Positions 53,502 to 63,990 of a stretch of 64,000 bases of DNA are shown here, piece by piece. Both the position numbers and the translations under genes were made by a program. The first letter of the stretch is position 1. Every line of letters begins with the position of its first letter. Under the pieces are notes generated by a model, which was not told where the DNA came from, made no database searches, and was given only the letters and a program-made list of their open reading frames with translations. The stretch lies in contig NZ_CP013378.1 in assembly GCF_001718415.1 (NCBI RefSeq), positions 3,472,001 through 3,536,000 on the forward strand. The letters run 5' to 3'. This DNA comes from Burkholderia pseudomultivorans. Its GTDB lineage: Bacteria > Pseudomonadota > Gammaproteobacteria > Burkholderiales > Burkholderiaceae.

Positions 53502-53939
53502 TTACCCCTTGCCATAGCGCTGGTCCGCGCGCTTGACGAACGAATCGACGAACGTGTTCGCGATGTGGCTGAACACGGGGCCGATGATTTTCTCGAGCAG
53601 GATGCTCGAAAACTCGTAATGCAGCGCGAATTCGATCTTGCACGCGTCGGCGCGCAGCGCCGTGAAGCGCCACGAACCGGTGAACTTCTTGAACGGGCCG
53701 TCCGCGAATTCCATGTCGATGCGCGTCGGGCGCTGCTGCGTGTTGCGCGTCGCAAAATGCTGCTTGATGCCCTTGAAGTTGATGTCGATGCGCGCTTCCA
53801 TCCCGCTGTCGTCCTGGCGACGAATCTCGACGCCGCCGCACCAGGGCAGGAAATTGGGGTAGTCGGCCACGTCGGTGACGAGGTCGAACATCTGTTCCGC
53901 CGAGTGACGGATCAATACGGTTTTCTGGACATCTGCCAT
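53502..53939 (-). CDS. ratA: RatA-type SRPBCC protein (ubiquinone-binding Coq10-like)
   Basis: A 145-residue START-fold protein: ADVQKTVLIRHSAEQMFDLV, DYPNFLPWCGGV, FADGPFKKFTGSWRF. RatA was described as a ribosome-association toxin; the fold also fits coenzyme Q chaperones. It is encoded divergently from smpB, the standard order. The promoter region of about 98 bases is shared. Confidence 0.93.
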   Translation of the reverse strand: MADVQKTVLIRHSAEQMFDLVTDVADYPNFLPWCGGVEIRRQDDSGMEARIDINFKGIKQHFATRNTQQRPTRIDMEFADGPFKKFTGSWRFTALRADACKIEFALHYEFSSILLEKIIGPVFSHIANTFVDSFVKRADQRYGKG

Positions 53940-54037
53940 AAATCGCGCGGCATCGCTGAAGGTGGGAAAGCAAGCCGGGCGATTCCCGCCCCGCTTTGCT
54001 AAAATCGTGATTTTAAACGAGTTGGCCCGATCCTTTC

Positions 54038-54484
54038 ATGAGCATCATCGACAACAGGAAAGCGCACTTCGATTACCACATCGAGGAACGCTACGAAGCG
54101 GGGCTCGTGCTCGAGGGCTGGGAAGTCAAGGCGCTGCGCGCCGGGCGCGGCCAGATCAAGGAAGGCTACGTCGTGATCAAGCACGCGGAGATCTTCCTGA
54201 TCGGCACGCACATCAGCCCGCTGCCCGAGGCCTCGACGCACATCAAGCCCGATCCCGTGCGCACGCGCAAGCTGCTGCTGCACCGCGACGAGATCAAGAA
54301 GCTGATCGGCAAGGTCGAGCAGCGCGGCTATACGCTCGTGCCGCTGAACTTCCACTACAAGGGCGGCCGCGTGAAGTGCGACATCGCGCTGGCAAAGGGC
54401 AAGAAGCTGCACGACAAGCGCGAAACCGAGAAGAAGCGCGACTGGGAACGCGAGAAGGCGCGCATCATGCGCGCAGGCGCCTGA
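54038..54484 (+). CDS. smpB: SsrA-binding protein SmpB
   Basis: A 148-residue tmRNA partner needed for trans-translation. The sequence ([38 protein letters not shown]) and the C-terminal basic tail match SmpB throughout. A terminator follows 29 bases after the stop. The tmRNA gene ssrA itself is not in the window. Confidence 0.98.
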   Translation: MSIIDNRKAHFDYHIEERYEAGLVLEGWEVKALRAGRGQIKEGYVVIKHAEIFLIGTHISPLPEASTHIKPDPVRTRKLLLHRDEIKKLIGKVEQRGYTLVPLNFHYKGGRVKCDIALAKGKKLHDKRETEKKRDWEREKARIMRAGA

Positions 54485-54513
54485 CGCCTCGCATCCCCCC
54501 GCGTCAAAATGAC

Positions 54514-54544
54514 ACGGCCCGCTCGACGCGGGCCGTTGTTCTTT
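54514..54544 (+). terminator. Terminator of smpB
   Basis: ACGGCCCGC/GCGGGCCGT, a 9-bp stem with a TCGAC loop, followed by TTGTTCTTTC. Confidence 0.85.
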
Positions 54545-54572
54545 CTGCGAAACGTGACGCGACGCGAAGGCC

Positions 54573-55523
54573 TCAGCCCTTCCCGCTCGACGCACCGCCC
54601 GCGCCCGGCGTCGCGCGCTTGACGATCGTCAACGCCGACGCGATCGCAGTCCCGAGATCCGACAGGTCCGACGGCACGATCAGCGTATTGCCCTGCTTCG
54701 CCAGATTCGAGAACGCGCCGACATACTGCTCGGCCACCTTCAGGTTCACCGCATCCATCCCGCCCTGCGACTGGATCGCGCTCGCGATCTTCTGGATCGC
54801 CTGCGCATTGGCCTCGGCCACCGCGAGAATCGCCGCGGCCTCGCCCTGCGCCTGGTTGATCGCGGCCTGCCGCTCGCCTTCGGACTTCTGGATCGCTGCC
54901 TCGCGCGCGCCCGACGCAAGATTGATCTGCTCCTGCTTGCGGCCTTCCGACGCGGCGATCAGCGCACGCTTCTCGCGCTCCGCGGTGATCTGCGCCTGCA
55001 TCGCGTGCAGGATCTCCTTCGGCGGCGTCAGATCCTTGATCTCGTAGCGCAACACCTTCACGCCCCAGTTCGCCGCGGCCTGGTCGAGCGCCGACACGAT
55101 GTTGTGGTTGATGAAGTCGCGCTCCTCGAAAGTCTTGTCGAGCTCGAGCTTGCCGACCACCGAACGCAGCGTCGTCTGCGCGAGCTGCGTGATCGCGAGC
55201 ACGAAGTTGCTCGACCCGTACGACGCCTTCATCGGATCGGTGACCTGGAAGTACAGCACGCCGTCGACCTGCAGCTGCGTGTTGTCGCGCGTGATGCAGA
55301 TCTGGCTCGGCACGTCGAGCGGGATCTCCTTCAGCACGTGCCGGTATGCGATGCGATCGACGAACGGCAGCACGATGTTCAGCCCCGGCGACAGCGTCGC
55401 GTGATAGCGCCCGAAGCGTTCGAGCACCCATGCATGCTGCTGCGGCACGATCTTCACCGTCTTCGAGACGATCACGATCGCGATGACGAGCAGGACAACC
55501 CAGATGATCAGCGAATCCATCAA
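54573..55523 (-). CDS. SPFH/stomatin-like membrane protease-associated protein (QmcA-like)
   Basis: A 316-residue protein with one N-terminal membrane helix (about 3-20) and an SPFH/Band 7 domain (EIPLDVPSQICITRDNTQLQVDGVLYF), then coiled coil (ALIAASEGRKQEQINLASG). Such proteins form large rings in the membrane. It is 30 bases downstream of the nfeD gene, and the NfeD-SPFH pair is typical. Confidence 0.93.
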   Translation of the reverse strand: MMDSLIIWVVLLVIAIVIVSKTVKIVPQQHAWVLERFGRYHATLSPGLNIVLPFVDRIAYRHVLKEIPLDVPSQICITRDNTQLQVDGVLYFQVTDPMKASYGSSNFVLAITQLAQTTLRSVVGKLELDKTFEERDFINHNIVSALDQAAANWGVKVLRYEIKDLTPPKEILHAMQAQITAEREKRALIAASEGRKQEQINLASGAREAAIQKSEGERQAAINQAQGEAAAILAVAEANAQAIQKIASAIQSQGGMDAVNLKVAEQYVGAFSNLAKQGNTLIVPSDLSDLGTAIASALTIVKRATPGAGGASSGKG

Positions 55524-55553
55524 GCATTCCCTCCTTGTTATTTCAGCGGACGA

Positions 55554-55988
55554 TCAGCCCGCGGGTTTCGCCACGACCACCAGACAGTTGCCGCGCACGG
55601 CGCTGACCTGGTACACGCGCGCATCGTCGCGCTCGCCGCGCGCGAGCTCGACATCCCAGTCGGCGCCGCGATACTGCACGCGCGCGCGGCCGTCATGCCA
55701 CGCATCGACCGTGACGGTCGCGCCGATATCGAGATTGACGTCGGGATTGGTCGACGTGTCGCGCTTCTGCCGGCGCCCGAGCCCCGAGCGGCGCAACACG
55801 ATCATCGCGACGAGCGCCACTGCGGCGGCCGCGCCGAACTGCACGTGCGGCGCGAACCCCGCGAGCTGCAGCAGCCCGCCCGCGAGAAAGCCGAGCGCGA
55901 TCATCAGCAGATAGAACGTGCCGGTCAGCAGCTCGGCCACCACCAGCACGCCCACCGCGACCCACCAGAACAGATGCCCCGACATCAT
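55554..55988 (-). CDS. NfeD-family membrane protein
   Basis: A 144-residue protein with three N-terminal helices (FWWVAVGVLVVAELLTGTFYLL and the next) and a C-terminal OB-fold domain (IGATVTVDAWHDGRARVQYRG). It partners with the SPFH protein encoded next. GGAG lies 6 bases before ATG 55988. Confidence 0.9.
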   Translation of the reverse strand: MMSGHLFWWVAVGVLVVAELLTGTFYLLMIALGFLAGGLLQLAGFAPHVQFGAAAAVALVAMIVLRRSGLGRRQKRDTSTNPDVNLDIGATVTVDAWHDGRARVQYRGADWDVELARGERDDARVYQVSAVRGNCLVVVAKPAG

Positions 55989-56004
55989 GTGGTCTCCTGC
56001 AAAC

Positions 56005-56031
56005 GAAAACACCCCGGTGCTACCGGGGTGT
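56005..56031 (-). terminator. Terminator of ppsA
   Basis: ACACCCCGGT/ACCGGGGTGT, a 10-bp stem with a short loop, followed on the minus strand by TTTTCG. It separates ppsA from the NfeD gene. Confidence 0.85.
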
Positions 56032-56110
56032 TTATATCACAAACCTTTCATTTTGCCTTCAACGAAAGTGCGGACGAACCGCCATTTCGTCGAACGCGCA
56101 TGAGCGACCG

Positions 56111-58510
56111 TTACTTCCGGTTCGCCAGGTTCTGCCACGTCTCGATGATCGTGTCCGGGTTCAGCGAGATCGACACGATGCCTTCGTCGGTCAGCCATTG
56201 CGCGAAGTCCGGGTGATCGGACGGGCCCTGACCGCAGATGCCGACGTACTTGCCCATCTTGCGGCAGGTATCGATCGCGCGCTTCAGCAGGAACTTGACC
56301 GCCGGATCGCGCTCGTCGAAGTCGGCTGCCAGCAGTTCCATGCCCGAGTCGCGATCGAGGCCGAGCGTGAGCTGCGTGAGGTCGTTCGAACCGATCGAGA
56401 AGCCGTCGAAGAACTGCAGGAACTCTTCGGCGAGGATCGCGTTGGTCGGCACTTCGCACATCATCACGAGGCGCAGGCCGTTTTCGCCGCGCTTCAGGCC
56501 GAACTTCTCGAGCAGCCCGACGACGCGCTCCGCCTGCTTCACGGTCCGCACGAACGGCACCATGATCTCGACGTTGGTCAGGCCCATCTCGTCGCGCACG
56601 CGCTTGAGCGCACGGCACTCCATCTCGAACGCCTGCGCGAAGTCGTCGGCGATGTAGCGCGACGCGCCGCGGAAGCCGAGCATCGGGTTTTCTTCATCCG
56701 GCTCGTAGCGCGAACCGCCGATCAGCTTCTTGTACTCGTTCGACTTGAAGTCGGACAGACGCACGATCACGGGCTTCGGATAGAACGCCGCGGCGATCGT
56801 CGCGACGCCTTCGGTCAGCTTGTCGACGTAGAACGCACGCGGCGACGCATGACCGCGCGCGACGCTCTCGACCGCCTTCTTCAGATCCTGATCGATGTTC
56901 GGATACTCGAGGATCGCCTTCGGGTGCACGCCGATGTTGTTGTTGATGATGAACTCGAGACGCGCGAGGCCGACGCCGGCGTTCGGCAGCTGCGAGAAGT
57001 CGAACGCGAGCTGCGGGTTGCCGACGTTCATCATGATCTTCACCGGGATTTCCGGCAGTTCGCCGCGCTGCACTTCGGTGACTTCCGTCTCGAGCAGCCC
57101 GTCGTAGATCTTGCCTTCGTCGCCTTCCGCGCACGACACGGTGACGAGCGCGCCGTCCTTCAGCACGTCCGTCGCGTCGCCGCAGCCGACCACGGCCGGC
57201 ACGCCGAGCTCGCGCGCGATGATCGCCGCGTGGCAGGTCCGGCCGCCGCGGTTCGTGACGATCGCCGACGCACGCTTCATCACCGGCTCCCAGTTCGGGT
57301 CGGTCATGTCGGCAACCAGCACGTCGCCCGGCTGCACGCGCTCCATTTCGGACGGATCCTGGATCACGCGCACGGGACCCGCGCCGATCTTCTGGCCGAT
57401 CGCACGGCCCGTCGCCAGCACCTGCGACTGGCCCTTCAGCTTGAAGCGCTGCTCGGCCTTGCCGCTCGCCTGGCTCTTCACCGTTTCAGGACGCGCCTGC
57501 AGGATGAAGATCTTGCCGTCGCGGCCGTCCTTGCCCCACTCGATGTCCATCGGACGCTGGTAGTGCTTCTCGATGATGACCGCGTACTTCGCGAGCTCGA
57601 TCACGTCTTCGTCGGTGATCGAGTAGCGGTTGCGCTGCTCGTGCGGCACGTCGACCGTCTTCACGCGGCCCGGCTCGCCCGGCTGCGTGAACTCCATCTT
57701 GATCAGCTTCGAGCCGATCGAGCGGCGGATGATCGGGTACTTGCCGTCGGCGAGCGTGGTCTTGAACACGTAGAACTCGTCCGGGTTCACGGCGCCCTGC
57801 ACGACGGTTTCGCCGAGGCCGTAGCTCGACGTGACGAACACGGCGTCCTTGAAGCCCGATTCGGTGTCGATCGTGAACATCACGCCGGCCGCGCCGACGT
57901 CCGAGCGGACCATGCGCTGCACGCCGGCCGACAGCGCGACCTCGGCGTGCGTGAAGCCCTTGTGCACGCGATACGAGATCGCGCGGTCGTTGTACAGCGA
58001 CGCGAACACGTGCTTCATGCGGTCGAGCACGTCCTCGATGCCGACGACGTTCAGATACGACTCCTGCTGGCCTGCGAACGAGGCGTCGGGCAGGTCTTCC
58101 GCGGTGGCGGACGAGCGCACGGCGAACGACAGCTCGCCCGGCGAGCCGTTCTGCAGGACTTCGAACTGCGCGCGGATTTCCTGCTCGAGACGCGGCTGCA
58201 GCGGCGCATCGACGATCCACTTGCGGATCTCGGCGCCGGCTTCGGCGAGCGCCTTCACGTCGTCGATGTCGAGCGACTCGAGACGCTTGGCGATGCGGTC
58301 GGTGAGGTCGTTATGCTTGAGGAAATCGCGGAAAGCGAGCGCGGTCGTGGCGAAACCGGTGGGTACGCGAACGCCTGCCTCGGAAAGCTGGCTGATCATT
58401 TCGCCGAGCGACGCATTCTTGCCGCCGACGATCTCCACATCGGTCATCCGCAACTGCTCGAACGGAATTACATACGCCTGGTCCTTTGCGACGTTTGCTG
58501 CGTTAGTCAT
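56111..58510 (-). CDS. ppsA: Phosphoenolpyruvate synthase
   Basis: A 799-residue enzyme making PEP from pyruvate and ATP in gluconeogenesis. The N-terminal ATP-binding domain has [10 protein letters not shown]; the phosphohistidine is near residue 426 in [13 protein letters not shown], and the C-terminal PEP domain shows [17 protein letters not shown] and the active-site CGQGPSDHP near 757. The start [21 protein letters not shown] at 58510 is preferred. It diverges from ppsR, its regulator. Confidence 0.97.
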   Translation of the reverse strand: MTNAANVAKDQAYVIPFEQLRMTDVEIVGGKNASLGEMISQLSEAGVRVPTGFATTALAFRDFLKHNDLTDRIAKRLESLDIDDVKALAEAGAEIRKWIVDAPLQPRLEQEIRAQFEVLQNGSPGELSFAVRSSATAEDLPDASFAGQQESYLNVVGIEDVLDRMKHVFASLYNDRAISYRVHKGFTHAEVALSAGVQRMVRSDVGAAGVMFTIDTESGFKDAVFVTSSYGLGETVVQGAVNPDEFYVFKTTLADGKYPIIRRSIGSKLIKMEFTQPGEPGRVKTVDVPHEQRNRYSITDEDVIELAKYAVIIEKHYQRPMDIEWGKDGRDGKIFILQARPETVKSQASGKAEQRFKLKGQSQVLATGRAIGQKIGAGPVRVIQDPSEMERVQPGDVLVADMTDPNWEPVMKRASAIVTNRGGRTCHAAIIARELGVPAVVGCGDATDVLKDGALVTVSCAEGDEGKIYDGLLETEVTEVQRGELPEIPVKIMMNVGNPQLAFDFSQLPNAGVGLARLEFIINNNIGVHPKAILEYPNIDQDLKKAVESVARGHASPRAFYVDKLTEGVATIAAAFYPKPVIVRLSDFKSNEYKKLIGGSRYEPDEENPMLGFRGASRYIADDFAQAFEMECRALKRVRDEMGLTNVEIMVPFVRTVKQAERVVGLLEKFGLKRGENGLRLVMMCEVPTNAILAEEFLQFFDGFSIGSNDLTQLTLGLDRDSGMELLAADFDERDPAVKFLLKRAIDTCRKMGKYVGICGQGPSDHPDFAQWLTDEGIVSISLNPDTIIETWQNLANRK

Positions 58511-58885
58511 ACAAGCCCCTAAGTGTGAAAAAAATGCTCGATCGCGCAAGTGGGCTTGAACGCGGGCGCTTGCAAAAAGGCGCGGCGCGTCTTGCGCAAC
58601 CTGTTAGATAAACAATCGCAGCGGCGGAATTGTTCCGACCCGATTTGCAAAAATCCCGGCAGAAGGGCGATATTTGCAGACGAATCGCCGAACTTGCCGG
58701 GAATCTTTGACCGATCGCGGCATGCTCCGGGCGCCGGTCGCGCCCTGCCCCCGCAATTGCTTATCCAACAGGTTGCCGCTATTCTACCGTGCCGGCTGCC
58801 GGATGTGGCGCGACCTTGTCACCGCGTCTGGAGGAGGCCCTCCAGCCACCCGTGCACCCGCCCTTCACGCTCGACCTCCAGATTC
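58511..58885. other. Divergent ppsA/ppsR control region
   Basis: About 375 bases with no supported gene. Both promoters lie here. A CTGGAGG/CCCTCCAG hairpin near 58827-58844 sits about 42 bases before the ppsR start. Confidence 0.5.
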
Positions 58886-59701
58886 ATGCTGCCTACCGTT
58901 TTCATCGTGTCCGACGGCACCGGGATCACTGCCGAAACCTTCGCGCATTCGATCCTCTCGCAGTTCGACCAGAAATTCCGCCTCGTACGCGTTCCGTTCG
59001 TCGATTCGCTCGACAAGGCGTATTCGACCGTCGAGAAGATCAACGAGGCCGCCGTGCACGACGGCCGCCGCTCGATCGTGTTCACGACGCTCGTCGACAG
59101 CGAGTCGAACGACATCGTCAAGCGCTCGAACGCGCTGGTGCTCGACATGTTCCAGCGCTTCGTCGAACCGCTCGAGCAGGAACTGCAGCTGAAGTCGAGC
59201 CATGCGATGGGCCGCGGCCACCAGAACGCGGACACCGAGGAATACAAGACGCGGATCGAGGCGATCAACTTCTCGCTCGCGCACGACGACGGCCAGTCGA
59301 ACCGCAACCTGTCGGAAGCCGACGTGATCCTGGTCGGCGTGTCGCGCAGCGGCAAGACGCCGACCAGCCTGTATCTCGCGATGCAGTACGGCGTGAAGGC
59401 CGCCAACTATCCGCTGATTCCGGAAGACTTCGAGCGCGGCAAGCTGCCGTCGGCGCTGTCGCCGCATCGCGACAAGCTGTTCGGGCTGTCGATCGACCCG
59501 CAGCGCCTGTCGGAAATCCGCAACGAGCGCCGGCCCGGCAGCAAGTATGCGGCGCCCGAGAACTGCCGCTACGAGATCAACGAGGCCGAGGCGATGATGC
59601 GCCGCGAAGGGATCAAGTGGCTGTCGTCGACGCACAAGTCGATCGAGGAAATCGCAACGACGATCCTGCAGGAAATCCGCCTCGAACGGCAGTCGTACTG
59701 A
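58886..59701 (+). CDS. ppsR: PEP synthase regulatory kinase/pyrophosphorylase (PpsR, DUF299)
   Basis: A 271-residue bifunctional regulator that inactivates PpsA by ADP-dependent phosphorylation and reverses it with phosphate. The P-loop GVSRSGKT is at about 151-158; [19 protein letters not shown] is the family N-terminus. The start at ATG 58886 is chosen; the open frame extends upstream to 58550 without conserved sequence. Confidence 0.96.
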   Translation: MLPTVFIVSDGTGITAETFAHSILSQFDQKFRLVRVPFVDSLDKAYSTVEKINEAAVHDGRRSIVFTTLVDSESNDIVKRSNALVLDMFQRFVEPLEQELQLKSSHAMGRGHQNADTEEYKTRIEAINFSLAHDDGQSNRNLSEADVILVGVSRSGKTPTSLYLAMQYGVKAANYPLIPEDFERGKLPSALSPHRDKLFGLSIDPQRLSEIRNERRPGSKYAAPENCRYEINEAEAMMRREGIKWLSSTHKSIEEIATTILQEIRLERQSY

Positions 59702-59733
59702 CCGTCTCGCGGCTCGATCGTCCCGCCGGAAGC

Positions 59734-59757
59734 AAAAAGGCCGCGTTCGACGCGGCC
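59734..59757 (-). terminator. Hairpin terminator on the left flank of the IS
   Basis: AAAAAGGCCGCG-ttcga-CGCGGCC: read on the minus strand the stem is followed by TTTTT. It probably ended transcription from the rnhB/methyltransferase side before the IS inserted. Confidence 0.8.
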
Positions 59758-59776
59758 TCAGATTGCTGACGAACCC
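59757..59776 (+). repeat. Left terminal inverted repeat of the IS
   Basis: CTCAGATTGCTGACGAACCC; matches the right end with one mismatch at position 15. Confidence 0.88.
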
Positions 59777-59813
59777 CACGTTTTTGGAAGCGTGGGGTTT
59801 TGTCTTTCTGGGA

Positions 59814-61295
59814 TCAGGATTGCGAGCTCGCCGCGAGCGGGTAGTCGAAGCTGCAGCGCAAACCGCTCACCAGACGCAGCAGCATGCGCACGAAGCGCCA
59901 ATCGGGACCCGCTGGCCCCTTTTTCCGCTTCCGCGCCACCAGCATCGCGATCTTCTTGATGTTCTGCGCCGCCGCGGCCAGCAAGCACTGCTCGGCCACC
60001 TTGCGTAGCCCACGCATACGCGCATAACGGTGCCCATGCAGTTGCTTGGCATCGGCGAAGCTACGCTCCACCGTCTCCTTGCGCCGCGCGTAAATGCGTT
60101 GGCCCCATTCGGTCAAGCGCCGCGCGTCCACCTTCTCCTTGGCGCGCTCCCACACGTGGCGCGTCACCACCTTCACCGCGTTCGCACTGTTCGTGCACTG
60201 CGCGCGTACCGGGCAACGCCGGCAGATCTGCGGGTTGGATTTGTATTCCCGGTAGCCGACTCGATTGGTCGTGCTGTAAGGCAGTGCCTGCCCCTGCGGG
60301 CACACGTATTCGTTGCGATACGCGTCGTACTTGAACTGCCGTTTGTAGAACATGCCCGGCTTGTGGTTCGGCGTGCGATAGCCCATCACCCCGGCAATCC
60401 CTCGCTCCTCCAGCCCCTGGCACACCGCCGGCGTGAAGTAGCCCGCATCCAGCCCCACCGCATCGACCTTGAACTCGAAGCGCTCGCGCTGCCGATCCAG
60501 CCGATCCAGATACGGCTGGCTGTCGTGCACCGAGGCCGGCGTCACATGCGTATCGGTGATGATCGCGTGCCGGGCATCCACCGTGCGGTGGTCCAGATAG
60601 AAGAACCCTTTGGGCTTGTCGTCCCGAACCATGTAGCCGCTGTCCGGATCGGTTCGGCTGATCTTGGTGTCCTTGCTCGGCGGCGGCTCGTCGTCGTCGC
60701 GATCCAGCGGCTTCTTGCCATGCGCGGCCCGGTCCGCATCCACCGCCGCATTCAGCGCCTCCGTGTACGCCGCAGGCGTCTGCTCCAGCTTCACGACATC
60801 AAACTTGCCTTTGTTCGCATTCGCCTTCAGGTGCGTGCTGTCGGTGTACAGCACCCGACCATCGACCAACCCGCGCTTCATTGCCTGCCGCACGATCTCG
60901 TCGAAGATCTCCTGATACACCACCGTGTCCGGGAAGCGGCGGCGGCGATTCTGCGAGAACGTCGACGCATCCGGCACCTTGTCGGTCAGCCGGAACCGCG
61001 CGAACCACCGATAGGCGACGTTGACCTGGACCTCACGCATCAGTTGCCGCTCGCTGCCCACCCCAAACAGGTAGCCGATGAACAGCAGCTTGAACATCAC
61101 CACGGGATCGAGCGCTGGCCGCCCGTTATCCGCGCAATACAGATGCGCCACCTTCGCGCGGATGAACTCGAAATCCACCGCCGCGTCGATCTGGCGCAGC
61201 AGGTGGTCCTTCGGCACGAGTTCCTCGAGCGTCACCATCTCGAGTTCGTGCTGCGTGGGCATGGGCGTCTTCAGCATCACGCCATTAAAAAACAA
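59814..61295 (-). CDS. IS1182-family transposase
   Basis: A 493-residue transposase. The N-terminal DUF772 domain holds LVPKDHLLRQIDAAVDF and DPVVMFKLLFIGYLFG; a DDE domain follows, with D in VLYTDSTHLKANANKG, VDAVGLDAGYFTP and E in ARRKETVERSFADAKQLHG. It is intact, without frameshifts. The central region carries RDDKPKGFFYLDHRTVD and a CPQGQ/CRRCPVRAQC cysteine region. Confidence 0.95.
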   Translation of the reverse strand: MFFNGVMLKTPMPTQHELEMVTLEELVPKDHLLRQIDAAVDFEFIRAKVAHLYCADNGRPALDPVVMFKLLFIGYLFGVGSERQLMREVQVNVAYRWFARFRLTDKVPDASTFSQNRRRRFPDTVVYQEIFDEIVRQAMKRGLVDGRVLYTDSTHLKANANKGKFDVVKLEQTPAAYTEALNAAVDADRAAHGKKPLDRDDDEPPPSKDTKISRTDPDSGYMVRDDKPKGFFYLDHRTVDARHAIITDTHVTPASVHDSQPYLDRLDRQRERFEFKVDAVGLDAGYFTPAVCQGLEERGIAGVMGYRTPNHKPGMFYKRQFKYDAYRNEYVCPQGQALPYSTTNRVGYREYKSNPQICRRCPVRAQCTNSANAVKVVTRHVWERAKEKVDARRLTEWGQRIYARRKETVERSFADAKQLHGHRYARMRGLRKVAEQCLLAAAAQNIKKIAMLVARKRKKGPAGPDWRFVRMLLRLVSGLRCSFDYPLAASSQS

Positions 61296-61313
61296 AACCC
61301 CCGCACTTGGCGA

Positions 61314-61333
61314 GGGTTTGTCAGCAATCTGAG
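61314..61333 (-). repeat. Right terminal inverted repeat of the IS
   Basis: GGGTTTGTCAGCAATCTGAG, the inverse of the left repeat with one mismatch. Confidence 0.88.
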
Positions 61334-61357
61334 CCGCTCTTCGGAGCGGCCTTTTTT
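61333..61357 (+). terminator. Hairpin terminator on the right flank of the IS
   Basis: GCCGCTC-TTCG-GAGCGGC followed by CTTTTTT on the plus strand. It faces transcription from ppsR and is now 1.6 kb from it because of the IS. Confidence 0.88.
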
Positions 61358-61397
61358 CGTTCTCGCCCTCGATGCGCGCGGCGATGTGTGCGTGAGC

Positions 61398-62180
61398 TCA
61401 AGCGCCCCGCTGCTGCCTGACCTGCTCGAACAGGCACACGGCCGCGGCCGCGGCGACGTTCAGCGACTCCATGCCGCCCGGCTGCGGAATCGTCACGCGA
61501 TGCGCAGCCGCGTCGCGCCAGAACGCCGACACGCCCGCGCCCTCGTTGCCGAACACCCATGCCAGGGGGCCCGACAGGTCGCAGTCGTAGATCGCCTGCG
61601 CGCCGTGCGAATCGGTCAGCGCGACGGGCACGTCGAGCCGCGCCGCCAGCGCGTCGGGCGCGACGTCCTCGTGGATCGACAGCAGGAAATGCGCGCCCAT
61701 TCCGGAGCGCAGCACCTTCGACGACCACGCGTAGGCGGTGCCCGGCGCGCAGAACACGTGCCGCACGCCGGCGGCCGCCGCGCTGCGCAGGATCGAGCCG
61801 ACGTTGCCGGCGTCCTGCACGCCGTCGAGCACGACCGACGACTGCGTGACGCGCTCGGGCAGCGGCTGCGCAGGACGATCGACGAGCAGCAGGAAGCCGA
61901 CGCCGCTGACGACGTTCGACAGTTGTCCGAACAGCGCGTCCGGCAGCGTGACGACGCGCTGCGCGTCGATGCGCGCGACGATCGCCTGTGCCTCGGCGTG
62001 CGCCAGCGCGCCTTCGGTCGCGACGCACAGCTCGGGTGTCGCGCCCGTATCGAGATAGGCGCTCGCGAGGTGGAATCCTTCGAGCAGCGCCTGCCCGCTG
62101 CGGCGCTGATGCGGCGTCGAACCCGCGAGCGCCTTCAGGCGCTTGTACAGCGGGTTGTCCCTTGACGTAATGGCTTTCAT
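61398..62180 (-). CDS. TrmH/SpoU-family RNA 2'-O-methyltransferase
   Basis: A 260-residue SPOUT methyltransferase with a trefoil knot. Motif 2 is [10 protein letters not shown] and motif 3 is [18 protein letters not shown]; the N-terminal [18 protein letters not shown] binds RNA. It is in the lpxB-rnhB operon and overlaps rnhB by ATGA. Whether it acts on tRNA or rRNA is not decided by sequence. Confidence 0.92.
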   Translation of the reverse strand: MKAITSRDNPLYKRLKALAGSTPHQRRSGQALLEGFHLASAYLDTGATPELCVATEGALAHAEAQAIVARIDAQRVVTLPDALFGQLSNVVSGVGFLLLVDRPAQPLPERVTQSSVVLDGVQDAGNVGSILRSAAAAGVRHVFCAPGTAYAWSSKVLRSGMGAHFLLSIHEDVAPDALAARLDVPVALTDSHGAQAIYDCDLSGPLAWVFGNEGAGVSAFWRDAAAHRVTIPQPGGMESLNVAAAAAVCLFEQVRQQRGA

Positions 62181-62821
62181 CGAATCAGGTCGAGCGCTTC
62201 GCGCACGGGTGCGAACGAGCGCCGATGCGCTTCGCACGGGCCGTGCTCGCGCAGCGCCGCAAGGTGTTTCGGGGTGCCGTAGCCCGCGTGCACGTTGAAA
62301 CCGTACACCGGAAAACGCTCGTGCAGATCGACCAGCATGCGGTCGCGCGTGACTTTCGCGAGGATCGACGCGGCCGAGATGCTTGGCACCAGCGCATCAC
62401 CGCTGACGATCGCCTCCGCGCGGACCGACAGCGTCGGGCAGCGGTTGCCGTCGATCTGCGCGAGCGTCGGCAGCACCGCCAGCCCTTCGACGGCCCGCTT
62501 CATCGCGAGCATCGTCGCGTGCAGGATGTTCAGCGTATCGATCTCGTCGACGCTCGCCGACGCGACGCAGTACGACACCGAGCGCGCGATGATCAGCTCG
62601 TACAGCGCGTCGCGCTTCTTCGCGGACAGCGCCTTCGAATCGTCGAGGCCGTCGATCGGCTGCGCGGGATCGAGGATCACCGCGGCGGCCACCACTGGCC
62701 CCGCGAGCGGGCCGCGCCCGGCTTCGTCGACGCCGCAGACGATCTCGTCGGGCCGGCTGAAGTCGAAGCCGCCCTGCGCGTCGTCCGACGCGCGGCGCCG
62801 CGATGTGCCGACTGCGGTCAT
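62177..62821 (-). CDS. rnhB: Ribonuclease HII
   Basis: A 214-residue enzyme that cuts RNA in RNA-DNA hybrids. The catalytic D32 and E33 lie in [20 protein letters not shown], with a further D in AQIDGNRCP and [13 protein letters not shown]. The ATG at 62821 overlaps the lpxB stop, and the upstream extension is shadow. Confidence 0.97.
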   Translation of the reverse strand: MTAVGTSRRRASDDAQGGFDFSRPDEIVCGVDEAGRGPLAGPVVAAAVILDPAQPIDGLDDSKALSAKKRDALYELIIARSVSYCVASASVDEIDTLNILHATMLAMKRAVEGLAVLPTLAQIDGNRCPTLSVRAEAIVSGDALVPSISAASILAKVTRDRMLVDLHERFPVYGFNVHAGYGTPKHLAALREHGPCEAHRRSFAPVREALDLIR

Positions 62822-63987
62822 GCGCGCCCCTTGCGTTGTTCGAGCACGCGCGCGACCGCTTCGGCCGCCTTCGCGGCCGTGTTCTGCCGCAGCGAAAGGT
62901 GCATTTCGGTAAAGACTTCGGTCAGCGTGCGACGATTCGCATCGTCGCGCAGTTGCGTGAGCGTCGCATCGGCGAGCGCCTCGGGCGTCGCGAAATGCTG
63001 CAGCAGCTCGGGCACCACGAAGCGCCCCGCGAGGATGTTCGGCAGCCCGACGTACGGCAGATAGCCCTGCCGGCGCATGATCTGTCCGGTCAGCCAGGGC
63101 ACCTTGTACGAGATCACCATCGGCTTTTTCAGCAGCGCGGCTTCCAGCGTCACCGTGCCGCTCTTCACGAGGATCGCGTCGGCGGCCGTCATCGCGACCT
63201 GCGAGCGGCCGTCGGTGATCGTCAGCGCGAGCTGCGGATGCGCGTCGACGAGCGGCTGCAGCAGTTCGCGCAATGCGGGCGTCGCGGCCGGCATCACGAA
63301 GCGCAGGCCCGGCTCGCGCTGCTGCATCAGCGCCATCGCCGCGAAGAAGGTCGGGCCGATCAGCGCGATCTCCGAGCGCCGGCTGCCCGGCAGCACCGCG
63401 ATCACGGGGCCGTCGGCCGGCAGCCCGAGCGCGATGCGCGCGCCGTGCGTGTCGGGTTCGAGCGGGATGTCGTCGGCGAGCGGATGGCCGACGTAGGTCG
63501 ACGCGACGCCGGCCTTGTCGAGAATCGCCGGCTCGAACGGGAACAGGCACAGCATGTGATCGACGGACTTCGCGATCTTCTTGATCCGCCCGCCGCGCCA
63601 CGCCCAGATCGACGGACACACGAAGTGGATCGACGGAATGCCCGCGTCGCGCGCAGCCTGCTCGACGTTGAAGTTGAAATCGGGCGCGTCGACGCCGATG
63701 AACGCGTCCGGCCGCTCCGCGAGCAGCTGGCGCTTCAGCTCGCCGCGAATCCGCAGGATCTCGGGGATCTGGCCCAGCGCCTCGACGTAGCCGCGCACCG
63801 TCAGCTTGTCCATCTGCCAGTGCGAGTCGAAGCCCTGCGCGATCATCCGCGGCCCGCCGATCCCGTAATACTGCGTGGATGCCGGCAGCCGCTCGCGCAG
63901 CCCGCCGAGCAGCGATGCCGCGAGCAGATCGCCCGACGGCTCGCCCGCCACCATCGCGAGCCGGAGCTGAGTGGTCGGAAGCGTCAT
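62818..63987 (-). CDS. lpxB: Lipid A disaccharide synthase
   Basis: A 389-residue glycosyltransferase (GT19) that forms the lipid A disaccharide from UDP-diacylglucosamine and lipid [16 protein letters not shown] is the N-terminal signature; GIGGPRM and LPGSRRSEI are nucleotide-sugar-binding motifs. It overlaps rnhB by four bases and starts 3 bases after the preceding stop. Confidence 0.97.
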   Translation of the reverse strand: MTLPTTQLRLAMVAGEPSGDLLAASLLGGLRERLPASTQYYGIGGPRMIAQGFDSHWQMDKLTVRGYVEALGQIPEILRIRGELKRQLLAERPDAFIGVDAPDFNFNVEQAARDAGIPSIHFVCPSIWAWRGGRIKKIAKSVDHMLCLFPFEPAILDKAGVASTYVGHPLADDIPLEPDTHGARIALGLPADGPVIAVLPGSRRSEIALIGPTFFAAMALMQQREPGLRFVMPAATPALRELLQPLVDAHPQLALTITDGRSQVAMTAADAILVKSGTVTLEAALLKKPMVISYKVPWLTGQIMRRQGYLPYVGLPNILAGRFVVPELLQHFATPEALADATLTQLRDDANRRTLTEVFTEMHLSLRQNTAAKAAEAVARVLEQRKGRA

Positions 63988-63990
63988 CGC

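Larger units (their letters stand above)
59757..61333 (-). mobile_element. IS1182-type insertion sequence
   Basis: An element of about 1577 bases bounded by 20-base inverted repeats starting CTCAGATTGCTGAC (one mismatch between ends). It encodes one transposase. Subterminal hairpins with T runs at both ends (near 59773-59800 and 61294-61318) act as terminators against incoming transcription. No clear target duplication is visible. It lies between the ppsR and methyltransferase genes without breaking either. Confidence 0.9.
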
